A stretch of DNA of 64,000 nucleotides, taken from ZC4RG29 sp036563875. GTDB taxonomy: Bacteria > Bacteroidota > Bacteroidia > Cytophagales > Cyclobacteriaceae. Position 1 is the first letter of the stretch, and every line of letters starts with the position of its first letter. Positions 33,216 through 42,036 of this stretch are shown piece by piece. The stretch is from assembly GCA_036563875.1 (NCBI GenBank), contig DATCLO010000034.1, positions 1 to 64,000 on the forward strand. The letters are read 5' to 3'. Both the position numbers and the translations under genes were made by a program. The notes beneath the pieces were generated by a model that was given only the letters and a program-made list of their open reading frames with translations, ran no database searches and was not told the origin of the DNA.

Positions 33216-34870
33216 TGCTCAAGCGCCTTACCATAAAAAATTATGCGCTGATCCGCTCACTGGAATTGGAGCCTGCGGCGGGACTCAACGTCATTACCGG
33301 AGAGACGGGCGCCGGAAAATCCATTGTGCTGGGAGCCATTGGGCTCCTCACCGGCAACCGTGCCGACACAAAGGTGCTATGGAATCCTGACGAGAAGTGC
33401 ATTATTGAAGGCGTATTCGACGTCGCCCCCTATCGGATACGGGAGGTATTTGACCGCTACGAACTCGACTACGAAGATCTGACCGTGATTCGAAGGGAAA
33501 TCAGTCCCACAGGAAAATCGCGCGCCTTCATTAACGACACACCGATAACGCTCGATGTGATGCGGTACATCGGCGGCCTCCTTCTCGACATCCACTCGCA
33601 AAACGAAAACTATTTGTCAGGCCAACTCGCTTACCAACTAAACCTTATCGACACCTATGCTGGAAATGAAAAGGTTCGGAAAGCGTATAGTTCTACCTGG
33701 AAAGAATATGTAGACGCGAAAAAGAACTACGAAGCGTTGTCAGAACAAGCGGCGACCATCCGCAAGGAGGAAGACTATATTCGCTTCCAACTTGACGAGC
33801 TCGCAAAGGCTGACCTACAGGAGGACGAACAATCATCCCTTGAAGCTGAGTCGCAGGTGATGGACCACGCCACTGAAATACGCGAGAAGGTGGCGCAGGC
33901 TACAAGCATTTTGTCAGAATCTGAATATTCTGTGTCAACCTCCATAACCACCGTTCGCAACCTGCTTCAAAGCATCTCATCATACAGCGAGGCGTATGCA
34001 CAACTCCTGCAACGCATCGATAGTCTGCGAATAGAGTTGGATGACGTCGCTGAAGAGATCAAACGCATTGGTGAGCAAGTGGAATTTGATCCGGAACGCG
34101 CCGTCCTGGTTAAGGAACGTCTTGATCTCATCTACCGACTTCAGAAAAAGCATGGCGTGCAAACTGTTGGCGAGCTGATCGAGCTGCGGCAAAAATTGCA
34201 GCAACAAGCCGACCAGGCAACGAACCTGGACGCCGAACTCGCCGAAGCAAAGGCAAAACTGGAAACCGCTACACAAGCCCTTCGCACACGCGCCTCGGAG
34301 TTGTCGGCAACGCGAAAAAAAGTATTTGCCGAGCTTACGAAGGAACTCACAACCTTGCTGGCTGAATTGGGAATACCTGCCGCACGACTGGAGATTGCGC
34401 ACCGCGGGAAGGAACCGGACGCGTCCGGCAGCGATCATGTCGATTTGTTATTCAGCGCCAACAAGGGCATTGCTCCAAGACCGCTTGCGCAGGTCGCCTC
34501 AGGTGGAGAGTTTTCGCGTCTCATGCTATGCATCAAGTACGTCCTTGCAGAACGGGCTGCAATTCCTACGTTGATCTTGGATGAAATCGACAGCGGCGTT
34601 TCCGGCGAGATCGCCATCAAGCTCGGCGCAATGATGAAACGCATGGCGCGCCAACACCAATTGATCACGATCACGCACCTCCCTCAAATTGCCGCTCGCG
34701 GAAACGCGCACTACCACGTTTACAAAGACAATGCGTCAAAGAAAGCCTCGAGCAACATTCGCGTGCTGAACGAAGACGAGCGCATCCTTGAAATCGCCGC
34801 GATGATTGGCGGGGATAAGCCTTCGGAGACGGCGATTGCGGGAGCGAGGGAGTTGTTCAGTAGGCAGTAG
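33215..34870 (+). CDS. recN: DNA repair protein RecN
   Basis: A 551-residue SMC-like ATPase. Walker A is GETGAGKS (residues 29-36) in the N-terminal ATPase half. Long coiled coils (about residues 150-370) flank a hinge. The C-terminal half has the signature QVASGGEFSRLMLCIKYVLA and Walker B ILDEIDSGVSG. RecN acts in double-strand-break repair. Its start overlaps the stop of the upstream 74-aa gene by one base. The final codons AGT AGG CAG TAG are made of the AGTAGGCAG repeat, so the last three residues and stop come from repeat DNA. Confidence 0.95.
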   Translation: MLKRLTIKNYALIRSLELEPAAGLNVITGETGAGKSIVLGAIGLLTGNRADTKVLWNPDEKCIIEGVFDVAPYRIREVFDRYELDYEDLTVIRREISPTGKSRAFINDTPITLDVMRYIGGLLLDIHSQNENYLSGQLAYQLNLIDTYAGNEKVRKAYSSTWKEYVDAKKNYEALSEQAATIRKEEDYIRFQLDELAKADLQEDEQSSLEAESQVMDHATEIREKVAQATSILSESEYSVSTSITTVRNLLQSISSYSEAYAQLLQRIDSLRIELDDVAEEIKRIGEQVEFDPERAVLVKERLDLIYRLQKKHGVQTVGELIELRQKLQQQADQATNLDAELAEAKAKLETATQALRTRASELSATRKKVFAELTKELTTLLAELGIPAARLEIAHRGKEPDASGSDHVDLLFSANKGIAPRPLAQVASGGEFSRLMLCIKYVLAERAAIPTLILDEIDSGVSGEIAIKLGAMMKRMARQHQLITITHLPQIAARGNAHYHVYKDNASKKASSNIRVLNEDERILEIAAMIGGDKPSETAIAGARELFSRQ

Positions 34871-34877
34871 GCAGTAG
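34859..34877. repeat. AGTAGGCAG tandem repeat at recN stop
   Basis: AGTAGGCAGTAGGCAGTAG is two and a half tandem copies of an 8-base unit. It encodes the C-terminal Ser-Arg-Gln and stop of recN. A related sequence lies at the mdh stop (24746). Confidence 0.75.
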
Positions 34878-34878
34878 C

Positions 34879-34897
34879 GGTTACCGATCACGATTAC
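34879..34897. repeat. GTAATCGTGATCGGTAACC repeat at recQ stop
   Basis: On the minus strand the unit reads GTAATCGTGATCGGTAACC and holds the TAA stop of recQ, giving the C-terminal Asn-Arg-Asp-Arg. It follows the recN repeat with one base between. Confidence 0.75.
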
Positions 34898-36815
34898 TAC
34901 TAACCCTCAACCGCCACGTCTCATCATACCTCAACTCTCCATCCTCCACCATCTCGCGGACAACGTCGATAAACAACTCGTGATCATCCGGAGCGATGTA
35001 GTCTTCGAGTTCTTCGACGCTGAGGACGTGGGTCGTCAGGACACGAAGAATTTCGTCGTGGAGGTCTTCCATCTGACGAAGGTTGTTTTTCTTGCGTCGT
35101 GCGACGCAGACGTCGCACTTGCCACAGTCGGCGGTGTTTTCCTCTCCGAAATAGTCCTGGATGGACACCATCCTACATACAGTTGATGAGGTTATGAAAG
35201 ATCGAATTGCCTGGACTTTGGACAGCGCAAGCTGGCGGCGCTGTTCGAGCCGCTGCCGATCGACCGGCAGCCGGTCGGCATCCTGTCGCGGAAGCAGGAA
35301 TGTAACCTGGGGTTGATCCTTCGCCGGAAGATAGCTCATCACCTTTACTTCATCCAAACGACGCAGTGCCGCTGAAACATCGCGCGGCGTCATTTTCATT
35401 GTGCGGGCGATAAGTGCTTCCGAAATGCTCACGTACGACGAGTAAAGTTCACCACCGTAGACGCGAAGAATGGTCTTAATCAAGGGATCGAACATTGGGT
35501 TAGCCACCTGGAATTCATACACCTTGACAGCCTCGATCGGTATGTGCAGTTGAGACGGTGCATAAAAACTCTCGCTGAACGCTACGAGGCCCTCTCCTTC
35601 CAGCATCCGCAAGGCATTGAATACTTCCTGCGGTACCAGCCCGAACCGCGATGAAAACTGGTGAAGATCAAAATCGAAGCTTTCGCCTTCTGCGCTTCCA
35701 TAGGCAAGCTGATAGTAGTTGGCGAGCGCCTGGTAGACTGTCTTGAGGTATTCAACGGGCGGATGGGAGCGCTCAACCTTAACCTGAAGTTCGATAAGGT
35801 CCGCATCCTGGTAAATCACTGCGGCGTAAGAACGTTGTCCGTCACGACCTGCCCTCCCGGCCTCCTGGTAATACGACTCAAGGTCTTCGGGAAGATCATA
35901 ATGGATGACGATCCGGACATCGGCCTTATCGATTCCCATTCCGAAAGCATTTGTCGCCACAATCACCCGCACCTTTCCGGATGTCCACGCATCCTGGGCT
36001 TTAGTGCGCTCTTCGTAGTTCATCCCCGCGTGATACCACGTAGCAGAGATGCCCTTACCGGTAAGCAGCGTAGCCAGCTCCTTCGTCGCTCTCCGCGAGC
36101 GGACATATACAATCGCGGCTCCGTTGACCCGTTGGAGTGCCTCGATAAGCTTGCGCACCTTGTCGTCCGACTTACGCACGACGATAGAAAGGTTGTCGCG
36201 CGCGAAGGTCTTGCGAAATACCGCGTACGGTTCACGAAACGCCAGGTAACGGATGATGTCCGAGCAGACGTTTTGCGTTGCCGTTGCGGTCAACGCGATG
36301 ATGGGCACATCCGGGACGAGCGTTCGAAGATCGGTAATCTTGAGATAGGGCGGACGAAAATCGTGACCCCATTGCGAGATACAATGTGCCTCATCCACTA
36401 CAATGAGGGAGACGTTCATGCGGGCAACCCGCGATTGAAACATGGAAGTCTGAAGACGTTCGGGCGACAGGTAAAGAAACTTCACCGAACCGAACATGCA
36501 ATTGTTCAGATTAAGATCAATTTCATCATGACTCATGGCGGAATGAACTGCCACGGCGTGAATGCCCCTCTTCTTCAGCTGGTTCACCTGATCGTTCATC
36601 AGGGCGATGAGGGGTGTGACGACGATGCAAAGACCCTCCTTCAGGAGAGCGGGAACCTGGAAGCATACAGACTTTCCACCGCCGGTCGGAAGCAGGGCGA
36701 GTGTGTCGCGTCCCTCAAGAACGGAATTGATGATTTCTTCCTGCAGCGGACGGAATCGGTCGTACTTCCAGTAGCGCTGCAGGACCGACAGCGGCGTATC
36801 CGGAGGTTGAGACAT
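34881..36815 (-). CDS. recQ: ATP-dependent DNA helicase RecQ
   Basis: About 644 residues from the ATG at 36815; a GTG at 36830 is also possible. Motif I is LLPTGGGKSVCFQVP (K48), motif II is VDEAHCISQWGHDFRP with the RecQ aromatic loop, and motif VI is QEAGRAGRDGQ. The zinc domain carries cysteines in STVCRMV and ADCGKCDVC. A winged helix (residues about 420-520) is present but I see no HRDC domain, a known variant. It unwinds recombination intermediates. The stop is inside a repeat. It is convergent with recN, with a 10-bp spacer made of repeats. Confidence 0.95.
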   Translation of the reverse strand: MSQPPDTPLSVLQRYWKYDRFRPLQEEIINSVLEGRDTLALLPTGGGKSVCFQVPALLKEGLCIVVTPLIALMNDQVNQLKKRGIHAVAVHSAMSHDEIDLNLNNCMFGSVKFLYLSPERLQTSMFQSRVARMNVSLIVVDEAHCISQWGHDFRPPYLKITDLRTLVPDVPIIALTATATQNVCSDIIRYLAFREPYAVFRKTFARDNLSIVVRKSDDKVRKLIEALQRVNGAAIVYVRSRRATKELATLLTGKGISATWYHAGMNYEERTKAQDAWTSGKVRVIVATNAFGMGIDKADVRIVIHYDLPEDLESYYQEAGRAGRDGQRSYAAVIYQDADLIELQVKVERSHPPVEYLKTVYQALANYYQLAYGSAEGESFDFDLHQFSSRFGLVPQEVFNALRMLEGEGLVAFSESFYAPSQLHIPIEAVKVYEFQVANPMFDPLIKTILRVYGGELYSSYVSISEALIARTMKMTPRDVSAALRRLDEVKVMSYLPAKDQPQVTFLLPRQDADRLPVDRQRLEQRRQLALSKVQAIRSFITSSTVCRMVSIQDYFGEENTADCGKCDVCVARRKKNNLRQMEDLHDEILRVLTTHVLSVEELEDYIAPDDHELFIDVVREMVEDGELRYDETWRLRVSSNRDR

Positions 36816-36836
36816 CGCTTCAGGCTGCACGGAATT

Positions 36837-37622
36837 CTAACGTTCCTTGTTCCAGTAGATCTTTTCTTTATTGAGAAAGGCAGCAACACCGCGCTTGCAG
36901 TCGTCAGTCTCGCGTGCCCGCGCGTTGGCCGCTGCGGCGAGCTCCAGGGATTCTTCGAGCGTGAGTGATTGCATTTGAGCGACCAATTGCTTGGTAGTTT
37001 TCAAAGCCTCGAACGAGTTGGCTTGTATCAGCGATATCGCGAAGCTTTCCACATCCTTACTCAGCATGCTTTTTTCGCTTACGCAATTGATAAGTCCCAT
37101 GCGATACGCTTCCTTCGCGTCGACTACAGCACCGGTCAACACGAGTTGGCGCGCACGGCCTTCACCGATCTTGCGAATTAGAAACGACATGACGATCGCA
37201 GGCACAAATCCGATCTTAACTTCAGTGTACCCAAAGGTTGCTTTTGCTATCGCGAAAGAGAAATCACAAACTGTCACGAGACCGCATCCTCCCGCGATGG
37301 CAGGTCCCTGAACCTTGGCGATCACCACTTTCGGATGGGAATAAATCTGCCAAAACAGATCCTTCAACTGCGTTGAGTCGCTCAGATTTTCTTCATAAGA
37401 AAATTGCTGCATCCGTTGGAGGTACGCGAGGTCGGCACCAGCACAAAATGCGTCTCCCTCGGCCGCCAGCACGATAACCTTTGCCTCGGTGTCGGACTCA
37501 GCGCGCGAGAATGCTTCGCGCAGTGCGGCAATCATTTCCGGATTGAGTGCGTTTCGTTTGTCCGGACGATTCATCGTGATAGTACACACGTTGCGTTCGA
37601 GGGAGTATCGTACAAGTTCCAT
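36837..37622 (-). CDS. Enoyl-CoA hydratase (methylglutaconyl-CoA hydratase-like)
   Basis: A 261-residue crotonase-fold enzyme. The oxyanion-hole segments are EGDAFCAGADLAYLQRM and QGPAIAGGCGLVTVCDF. The acidic residue at E in GYTEVKIGFVPAIVMSFL is conserved with LiuC/AUH-type enzymes, which act in leucine breakdown. No other leucine-catabolism gene is next to it, so the substrate is not settled. It lies four bases after comEC and 21 bp before recQ on the same strand. Confidence 0.88.
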   Translation of the reverse strand: MELVRYSLERNVCTITMNRPDKRNALNPEMIAALREAFSRAESDTEAKVIVLAAEGDAFCAGADLAYLQRMQQFSYEENLSDSTQLKDLFWQIYSHPKVVIAKVQGPAIAGGCGLVTVCDFSFAIAKATFGYTEVKIGFVPAIVMSFLIRKIGEGRARQLVLTGAVVDAKEAYRMGLINCVSEKSMLSKDVESFAISLIQANSFEALKTTKQLVAQMQSLTLEESLELAAAANARARETDDCKRGVAAFLNKEKIYWNKER

Positions 37623-37626
37623 TCGT

Positions 37627-39705
37627 TTATTGGATTTTCTTTATAAAAGCGCCAGACTTACCCGTGGCGTGGAAGGGGATGCCCCGTGAAACCGCTTCCT
37701 GTTCCAGGCGTTCGACCACAAAGCCGCTGTTACTTCCATCCGCAACAATCTGTGCAACAGTAACACCTTCAGGCAGGGCGTTCAGCGTTCGAAGCGCGTT
37801 CCGGCTTACCACCATGCAATCTACGTCTAAATACGAAGGCCATTCGAGGCTCTGGCTAAAAATATGAATTATCGTATAGCCGTTCCACCTTATCAACCGG
37901 GCTGCTTTGAGTTCCCGCACAAAAGGTTGTCGTGTTGCTGGCACTACACTGCTGACGCCGTTTGCCATGCGATACCCGGCGGTATGATAGACCTCAGCGT
38001 CCGGATTGCGTGAGAAGGTGGAATCGGCAAGGAAATAGGAACGAAATCCTTCCCTGAATTCTATTCCATATACGTTGCGAACTTGGTAAACAACGAATTC
38101 CTTTTCCGATGCGTTGTTGAAAGTCCGTATCCAGCCATCCGCCGCGAACGCAAAGCTCAGGACGGCGCACACGCAAATCAGCACAAAACTCCGGTGGGTT
38201 ATCAGGGTGGCAACAACAGCGACGATTCCCGTAAGCATTGCGAATTGAAAAGTCGATATGTAGATGTTATCAATTACGCTCAGAGGCAAATCCGCCGTGA
38301 TTTCAACGGATCTCTTCAGCATCCATACGGTACCCTGCAGGGCATATCCGCAGAACGTCGCGGCGGCCGGCCAGACGGCAGCGGCTAACGTTATGAGTCC
38401 GGCAACCAGGATGACGAACGAAAGCGGGATGGCAACCAGGTTTGCCAGCAGGAACCAAACGGGAAACTGGTGAAAATAATACAACGCCAGGGGAAAGGTT
38501 GCTATCTGCGCAGCGAGGGATACGCAAGTGACTTCCCAAATCTTCGACACAAACCATGAAGAGGGTTCCCATAGCCGCAACAGCGGCGGATAAAACTTCA
38601 CAATGCCAAACACGGCAGCATACGACAGCTGAAAACCGACTGAATAAATCAGATTCGGATTATGTATAATGAGAACGAATGCAGATACGGCAAAGGTGTT
38701 GTACAAACTAGACCGGCGTTTCCAGGGTTCGGCAAGTGTGGCCACGCTGCACATCATCGCAGCACGCAACACCGATGGAGATAATCCCGTGACGAAGGCA
38801 TAAATCCAAAGCACTGCAATGCCGCAGAGGGCGACGGCCCACTTTCCTCCTCTTATTTTTCTTACCGGCTTCAGCGCAACCATGACGATCCCATAGAGTA
38901 TGCTGACGTGAAGGCCTGATACGGCTAGCACGTGCAGGGTACCTGACGCAGCAAATGCGTCATTCAGGTCGTCGTCAATGTCGTCCTTGTATCCCAACAC
39001 CAGCGCGCAAGCAACGGCATGTTCCTGACGTCCCGGAACGTATCGCTTAAAAACCTCCACTGCCTTTTCCCGCGCCTTGATGGCAGTCGCCATGATGGCG
39101 GATGGCGGATCCTTGCCTATAGACAGCGCTTTCCCACCGCGTACATAGTGTTGATGATAAATGTGGCGGAGCTCCAGGAATTTTCGGTAGTCGAACGCCT
39201 CTGGATTTGCGGGACCAGGCACCGCTTGAGGGCGTCCTGAGACAAGCAACACGTCACCATATTCGAAGGAGACGGCGTACCCTTCCTGATCGAGATACAG
39301 CATGACCTTTCCGCTCGCAGACGCCCACCCTCCTTTCGTTCGGATACTTTGTACGTCCACAACCATCTTCCACGTTCGTGCTGTCCGGGACGGGGCACAG
39401 GCCACAACGGCAGCATAATGTTCGATGCTTTCGAGACGGTGCGCTATGTGGTCCGTGGTCAATGCGCGTGTGCGTCCTCCAGCAGCACAGCCCAGTACCA
39501 CCATCGCGACCAGGCCAATGGTTCCGGAAACCATGCCTGACAACCGGAACCGCTTCGCAACCATCAGCGCGATATATCCAAACACCAGCACAATCGCCCA
39601 GGGCATCACCTGCGCCGGATCGGCCGACAAGGACCTTCCCACGACGACACCAATCACAAAGAACAGCGCGATGCGTACGAACGCATAGGGGGTCCATTGG
39701 ATCAT
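37627..39705 (-). CDS. comEC: ComEC/Rec2-family competence membrane protein
   Basis: A 692-residue polytopic protein. An N-terminal DUF4131 region with several TMs is followed by the Competence domain (GTLHVLAVSGLHVSILYGIV, then FVTGLSPSVLRAAMMCSVAT). The last 150 residues replace the usual metallo-beta-lactamase domain: they are partly similar in outline (EFVVYQVRNVYGIEFREG) but no HxHxDH motif is present. In competent bacteria ComEC is the inner-membrane DNA uptake channel. The gene is followed closely by the enoyl-CoA hydratase gene, with four bases between. Confidence 0.88.
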   Translation of the reverse strand: MIQWTPYAFVRIALFFVIGVVVGRSLSADPAQVMPWAIVLVFGYIALMVAKRFRLSGMVSGTIGLVAMVVLGCAAGGRTRALTTDHIAHRLESIEHYAAVVACAPSRTARTWKMVVDVQSIRTKGGWASASGKVMLYLDQEGYAVSFEYGDVLLVSGRPQAVPGPANPEAFDYRKFLELRHIYHQHYVRGGKALSIGKDPPSAIMATAIKAREKAVEVFKRYVPGRQEHAVACALVLGYKDDIDDDLNDAFAASGTLHVLAVSGLHVSILYGIVMVALKPVRKIRGGKWAVALCGIAVLWIYAFVTGLSPSVLRAAMMCSVATLAEPWKRRSSLYNTFAVSAFVLIIHNPNLIYSVGFQLSYAAVFGIVKFYPPLLRLWEPSSWFVSKIWEVTCVSLAAQIATFPLALYYFHQFPVWFLLANLVAIPLSFVILVAGLITLAAAVWPAAATFCGYALQGTVWMLKRSVEITADLPLSVIDNIYISTFQFAMLTGIVAVVATLITHRSFVLICVCAVLSFAFAADGWIRTFNNASEKEFVVYQVRNVYGIEFREGFRSYFLADSTFSRNPDAEVYHTAGYRMANGVSSVVPATRQPFVRELKAARLIRWNGYTIIHIFSQSLEWPSYLDVDCMVVSRNALRTLNALPEGVTVAQIVADGSNSGFVVERLEQEAVSRGIPFHATGKSGAFIKKIQ

Positions 39706-39802
39706 GGAGGAAGGTACGTGTTATGGAGCGGAAAGTAAAGGAAAAAGGAGGTAAAAATAACGGTGTGACTATTGGCCAATCGGGAAAAGTCCCTACGGGA
39801 CC

Positions 39803-39836
39803 GTCACCGATTACCGATTACTGATCACCGATTACC
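39803..39836. repeat. ATCACCGATTACCG repeat at phoH stop
   Basis: GTCACCGATTACCGATTACT is followed by GATCACCGATTACC. The minus-strand reading GGTAATCGGTGATC contains the TGA stop of phoH and encodes the terminal Gly-Asn-Arg. This is the fullest copy of the family. Confidence 0.8.
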
Positions 39837-40790
39837 CTCCCTGGCGCTTGCCTTATGGTATGCATCAATAATGTCCCGCACGAGTTTATGCCGTATGACG
39901 TCTCGTTCGCTGAGTTCAAGGAATCCGATTCCCTTGACTCCCTCCAGAATGCGGATGGCTTCGCGCAGGCCGGATTGTTGCTTTGAGGGTAAGTCGACTT
40001 GCGTAGCGTCTCCTGTTACGATCATTTTGGAGTCGGGGCCCATGCGCGTGAGGAACATCTTCATCTGCATGGGTGACGTGTTTTGTGCTTCATCCAGGAG
40101 AATGAATGCATTGTTGAGCGTGCGCCCTCTCATATATGCCAGCGGCGCAATCTCGATGATCTCCCGTTCCATATAGTAGCGGAGCTTTTCGTAAGGGATC
40201 ATGTCGTTGAGTGCGTCGTATATGGGTCGCAGGTACGGATCGATCTTTTCTTTGAGATCTCCGGGCAGGAATCCCAGGTTCTCGCCAGCTTCAACCGCCG
40301 GACGCGATATGATGATTTTCTTGACCGTCTTGCTCTTGAGTGCTTTTACGGCAAGCGCAACGGAGATATACGTCTTGCCCGTACCTGCAGGTCCCAGCGC
40401 AAACACAAGGTCATTGGCAGCAACGAGCTCGACAAGCTTGTGCTGGTTCACGGTCTTGGGACGAATGGGCGTACCCTTCGTGCCGTAGATGATAATATCG
40501 TCCTGCGTACCGGGAGCTGTTGGCATTACCAATTCCTGCTCACGGGAGATGTATTGTTGTACGTTCTCCTCAGTGATCCGACCGTACTTGTGATAATGTT
40601 GAATCAGCGCATTCAGGATGTCATCGATCTGTACGATTTCCGCTGTCGAACCCTTGATCAGGATTTGATTACCTCGCGAGACAATCTTGCTTTTCGGAAA
40701 AGCTGCGGCAAGGGAATCGATGGTCTTATTTTCTACTCCAAGAAACTCTACGAGAGAAATGTTGTCCAGTGTTACTACTTTTTCTATCAA
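39825..40790 (-). CDS. phoH: PhoH family ATPase
   Basis: A 321-residue protein with an N-terminal KH-like part and a PhoH P-loop domain: Walker A ALGPAGTGKTYISVALAV, Walker B FILLDEAQNTSPMQMKMFL and IISRPAVEAGENLGFLPGDL between them, typical of PhoL/YbeZ-type proteins. These bind RNA and assist ribosome maturation or RNA turnover, often next to ybeY, which is not seen here. The last codons and stop come from an intergenic repeat. It is divergent from the SAM hydrolase gene. Confidence 0.93.
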   Translation of the reverse strand: MIEKVVTLDNISLVEFLGVENKTIDSLAAAFPKSKIVSRGNQILIKGSTAEIVQIDDILNALIQHYHKYGRITEENVQQYISREQELVMPTAPGTQDDIIIYGTKGTPIRPKTVNQHKLVELVAANDLVFALGPAGTGKTYISVALAVKALKSKTVKKIIISRPAVEAGENLGFLPGDLKEKIDPYLRPIYDALNDMIPYEKLRYYMEREIIEIAPLAYMRGRTLNNAFILLDEAQNTSPMQMKMFLTRMGPDSKMIVTGDATQVDLPSKQQSGLREAIRILEGVKGIGFLELSERDVIRHKLVRDIIDAYHKASAREGNR

Positions 40791-40905
40791 AGAATGAATC
40801 CTAATTTTTATGTGTAACTACTCCAACGTTAAAAAAATTTGAATTAACTATACAAAAATACGTATAATCCGGCAAAAACCGGTTCGGCCATATCTCAGTC
40901 TTTTC

Positions 40906-41679
40906 ATGGCAATCGTAACGCTCCTTACCGACTCCGGCGAAATCGATCATTACGTGGCGGCCATTAAAGCCCGGATACTCCGGGTAAATCCGACCGCCGT
41001 TATCGTGGATCTCACCCACCGAATTGCCACGTGCGATATCGCGCATGCGGCCTTCGTCCTTCGCTCGGTCTTTCGGGAGTTCCCACCGGGAACCGTGCAC
41101 CTTGCGGGTGTCCACGCCACCGGAAACCGCGACGATCAACCAATTGCCATGCAATTGGAAGACCACTTCTTCATCGGCAGCGACAATGGTCTCTTCAGCC
41201 TGATCTCCGAAAGCGAACCCCAGCAGCTCGTCGTGATTCACAACAACGACGGTGAGTCGGGTACATTTCCCGAACGTGACGTGTTTGCCCCCGCTGCTGC
41301 GCGTCTCGCTGCAGGGACACCGATTCACGAACTGGGCAAGCCTCTGGAATCGCTGAAGCGAATGACCGACCGCCACGTAAAAGCCACAAAAAAGCTCATA
41401 TCGGGAAACGTAATTCACGTGGACACCTACGGCAACCTCATTACGAATATTCCGAGAACCACCTTCGAGGCCTTGCGTCAGGACCGGCCTTTCACGATCC
41501 AATTCGGGGGAGAAAAGTTTCGCCGCCTCCACACGCGTTACAATCAGGCAGAAGAAGGCGAATGCGTGCTCCTTTTCAACAGTCTGGGACTTCTCGAAAT
41601 TGGCATCTATAAGGGAAATGCCTCTGAGTTACTGGGGCTTACCTACGACAGCATGGTGAACATTTCCTTCCAGGACTAG
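40906..41679 (+). CDS. SAM hydroxide adenosyltransferase (DUF62 family)
   Basis: A 257-residue protein. N-terminal TLLTDSGEIDHYVAAIKARI and VDLTHRIATCDIAHAAFVLR, together with HVDTYGNLITNIPR in the second half, match the SAM hydrolase/fluorinase/chlorinase superfamily. Members with this plain sequence hydrolyse S-adenosylmethionine to adenosine and methionine; I see no halogenase-specific insertion. Its physiological role is unclear. It is divergent from phoH and 50 bp upstream of a small monooxygenase-fold gene. Confidence 0.88.
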   Translation: MAIVTLLTDSGEIDHYVAAIKARILRVNPTAVIVDLTHRIATCDIAHAAFVLRSVFREFPPGTVHLAGVHATGNRDDQPIAMQLEDHFFIGSDNGLFSLISESEPQQLVVIHNNDGESGTFPERDVFAPAAARLAAGTPIHELGKPLESLKRMTDRHVKATKKLISGNVIHVDTYGNLITNIPRTTFEALRQDRPFTIQFGGEKFRRLHTRYNQAEEGECVLLFNSLGLLEIGIYKGNASELLGLTYDSMVNISFQD

Positions 41680-41705
41680 GGTTTCTCTGGTGAAATGTTA
41701 AATTT

Positions 41706-41731
41706 ATAGGGATGTAACCCGCTACCCCTAT
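41706..41731 (+). promoter_or_regulatory. Inverted repeat over start codon of monooxygenase-fold gene
   Basis: ATAGGG (41706-41711) can pair with CCCTAT (41726-41731) around a 14-base loop. The right arm covers the first two bases of the ATG at 41730, so the stem could occlude initiation. With a 6-bp stem it may be chance. Confidence 0.25.
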
Positions 41732-42035
41732 GATTGTACGAATCGTCAGAATGCATTTCATGCCCGAGGCCGTGGACGATTTCCTGGACATCTATGGGCG
41801 AACCGAAGCAGCAATCCGCAACATGAAGGGCTGCATGCATCTCGAACTGATGCGCGACGCGGAAGATCCTACCGTATTGATCACCGTAAGTCACTGGGAG
41901 AGCGTCGCCGCGCTTAACAACTACCGCAAGTCAGAACTCTTTAAGAGTGTTTGGCGACGGGTAAAAACACTCTTCGCACAACCTGCTGAGGCGTTTTCCA
42001 TGGAGCGTCATCCGATGGTCGCCGAGGCAATGTAA
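41730..42035 (+). CDS. Antibiotic-biosynthesis-monooxygenase-fold protein
   Basis: A 101-residue single-domain ABM/ferredoxin-like alpha-beta protein: VRIVRMHFMPEAVDDFLDIY at the N-terminus, MKGCMHLELMRDAEDPTVLI in the middle and the WESVAALNNYRKSELFKSVW helix. Related small dimers include heme oxygenase-like and quinol monooxygenase enzymes, but no catalytic residue can be named here. It is probably co-transcribed with the SAM hydrolase. The stop is one base from the convergent cstA stop. Confidence 0.82.
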   Translation: MIVRIVRMHFMPEAVDDFLDIYGRTEAAIRNMKGCMHLELMRDAEDPTVLITVSHWESVAALNNYRKSELFKSVWRRVKTLFAQPAEAFSMERHPMVAEAM

Positions 42036-42036
42036 C

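Noticed and set aside
35661..36968. 435-codon ORF on the plus strand across recQ
   Set aside because: It lies antisense to a well-supported helicase gene and over the next gene's end. The translation is Arg/Val/His-rich with no domain, as expected from the opposite strand of a coding region.
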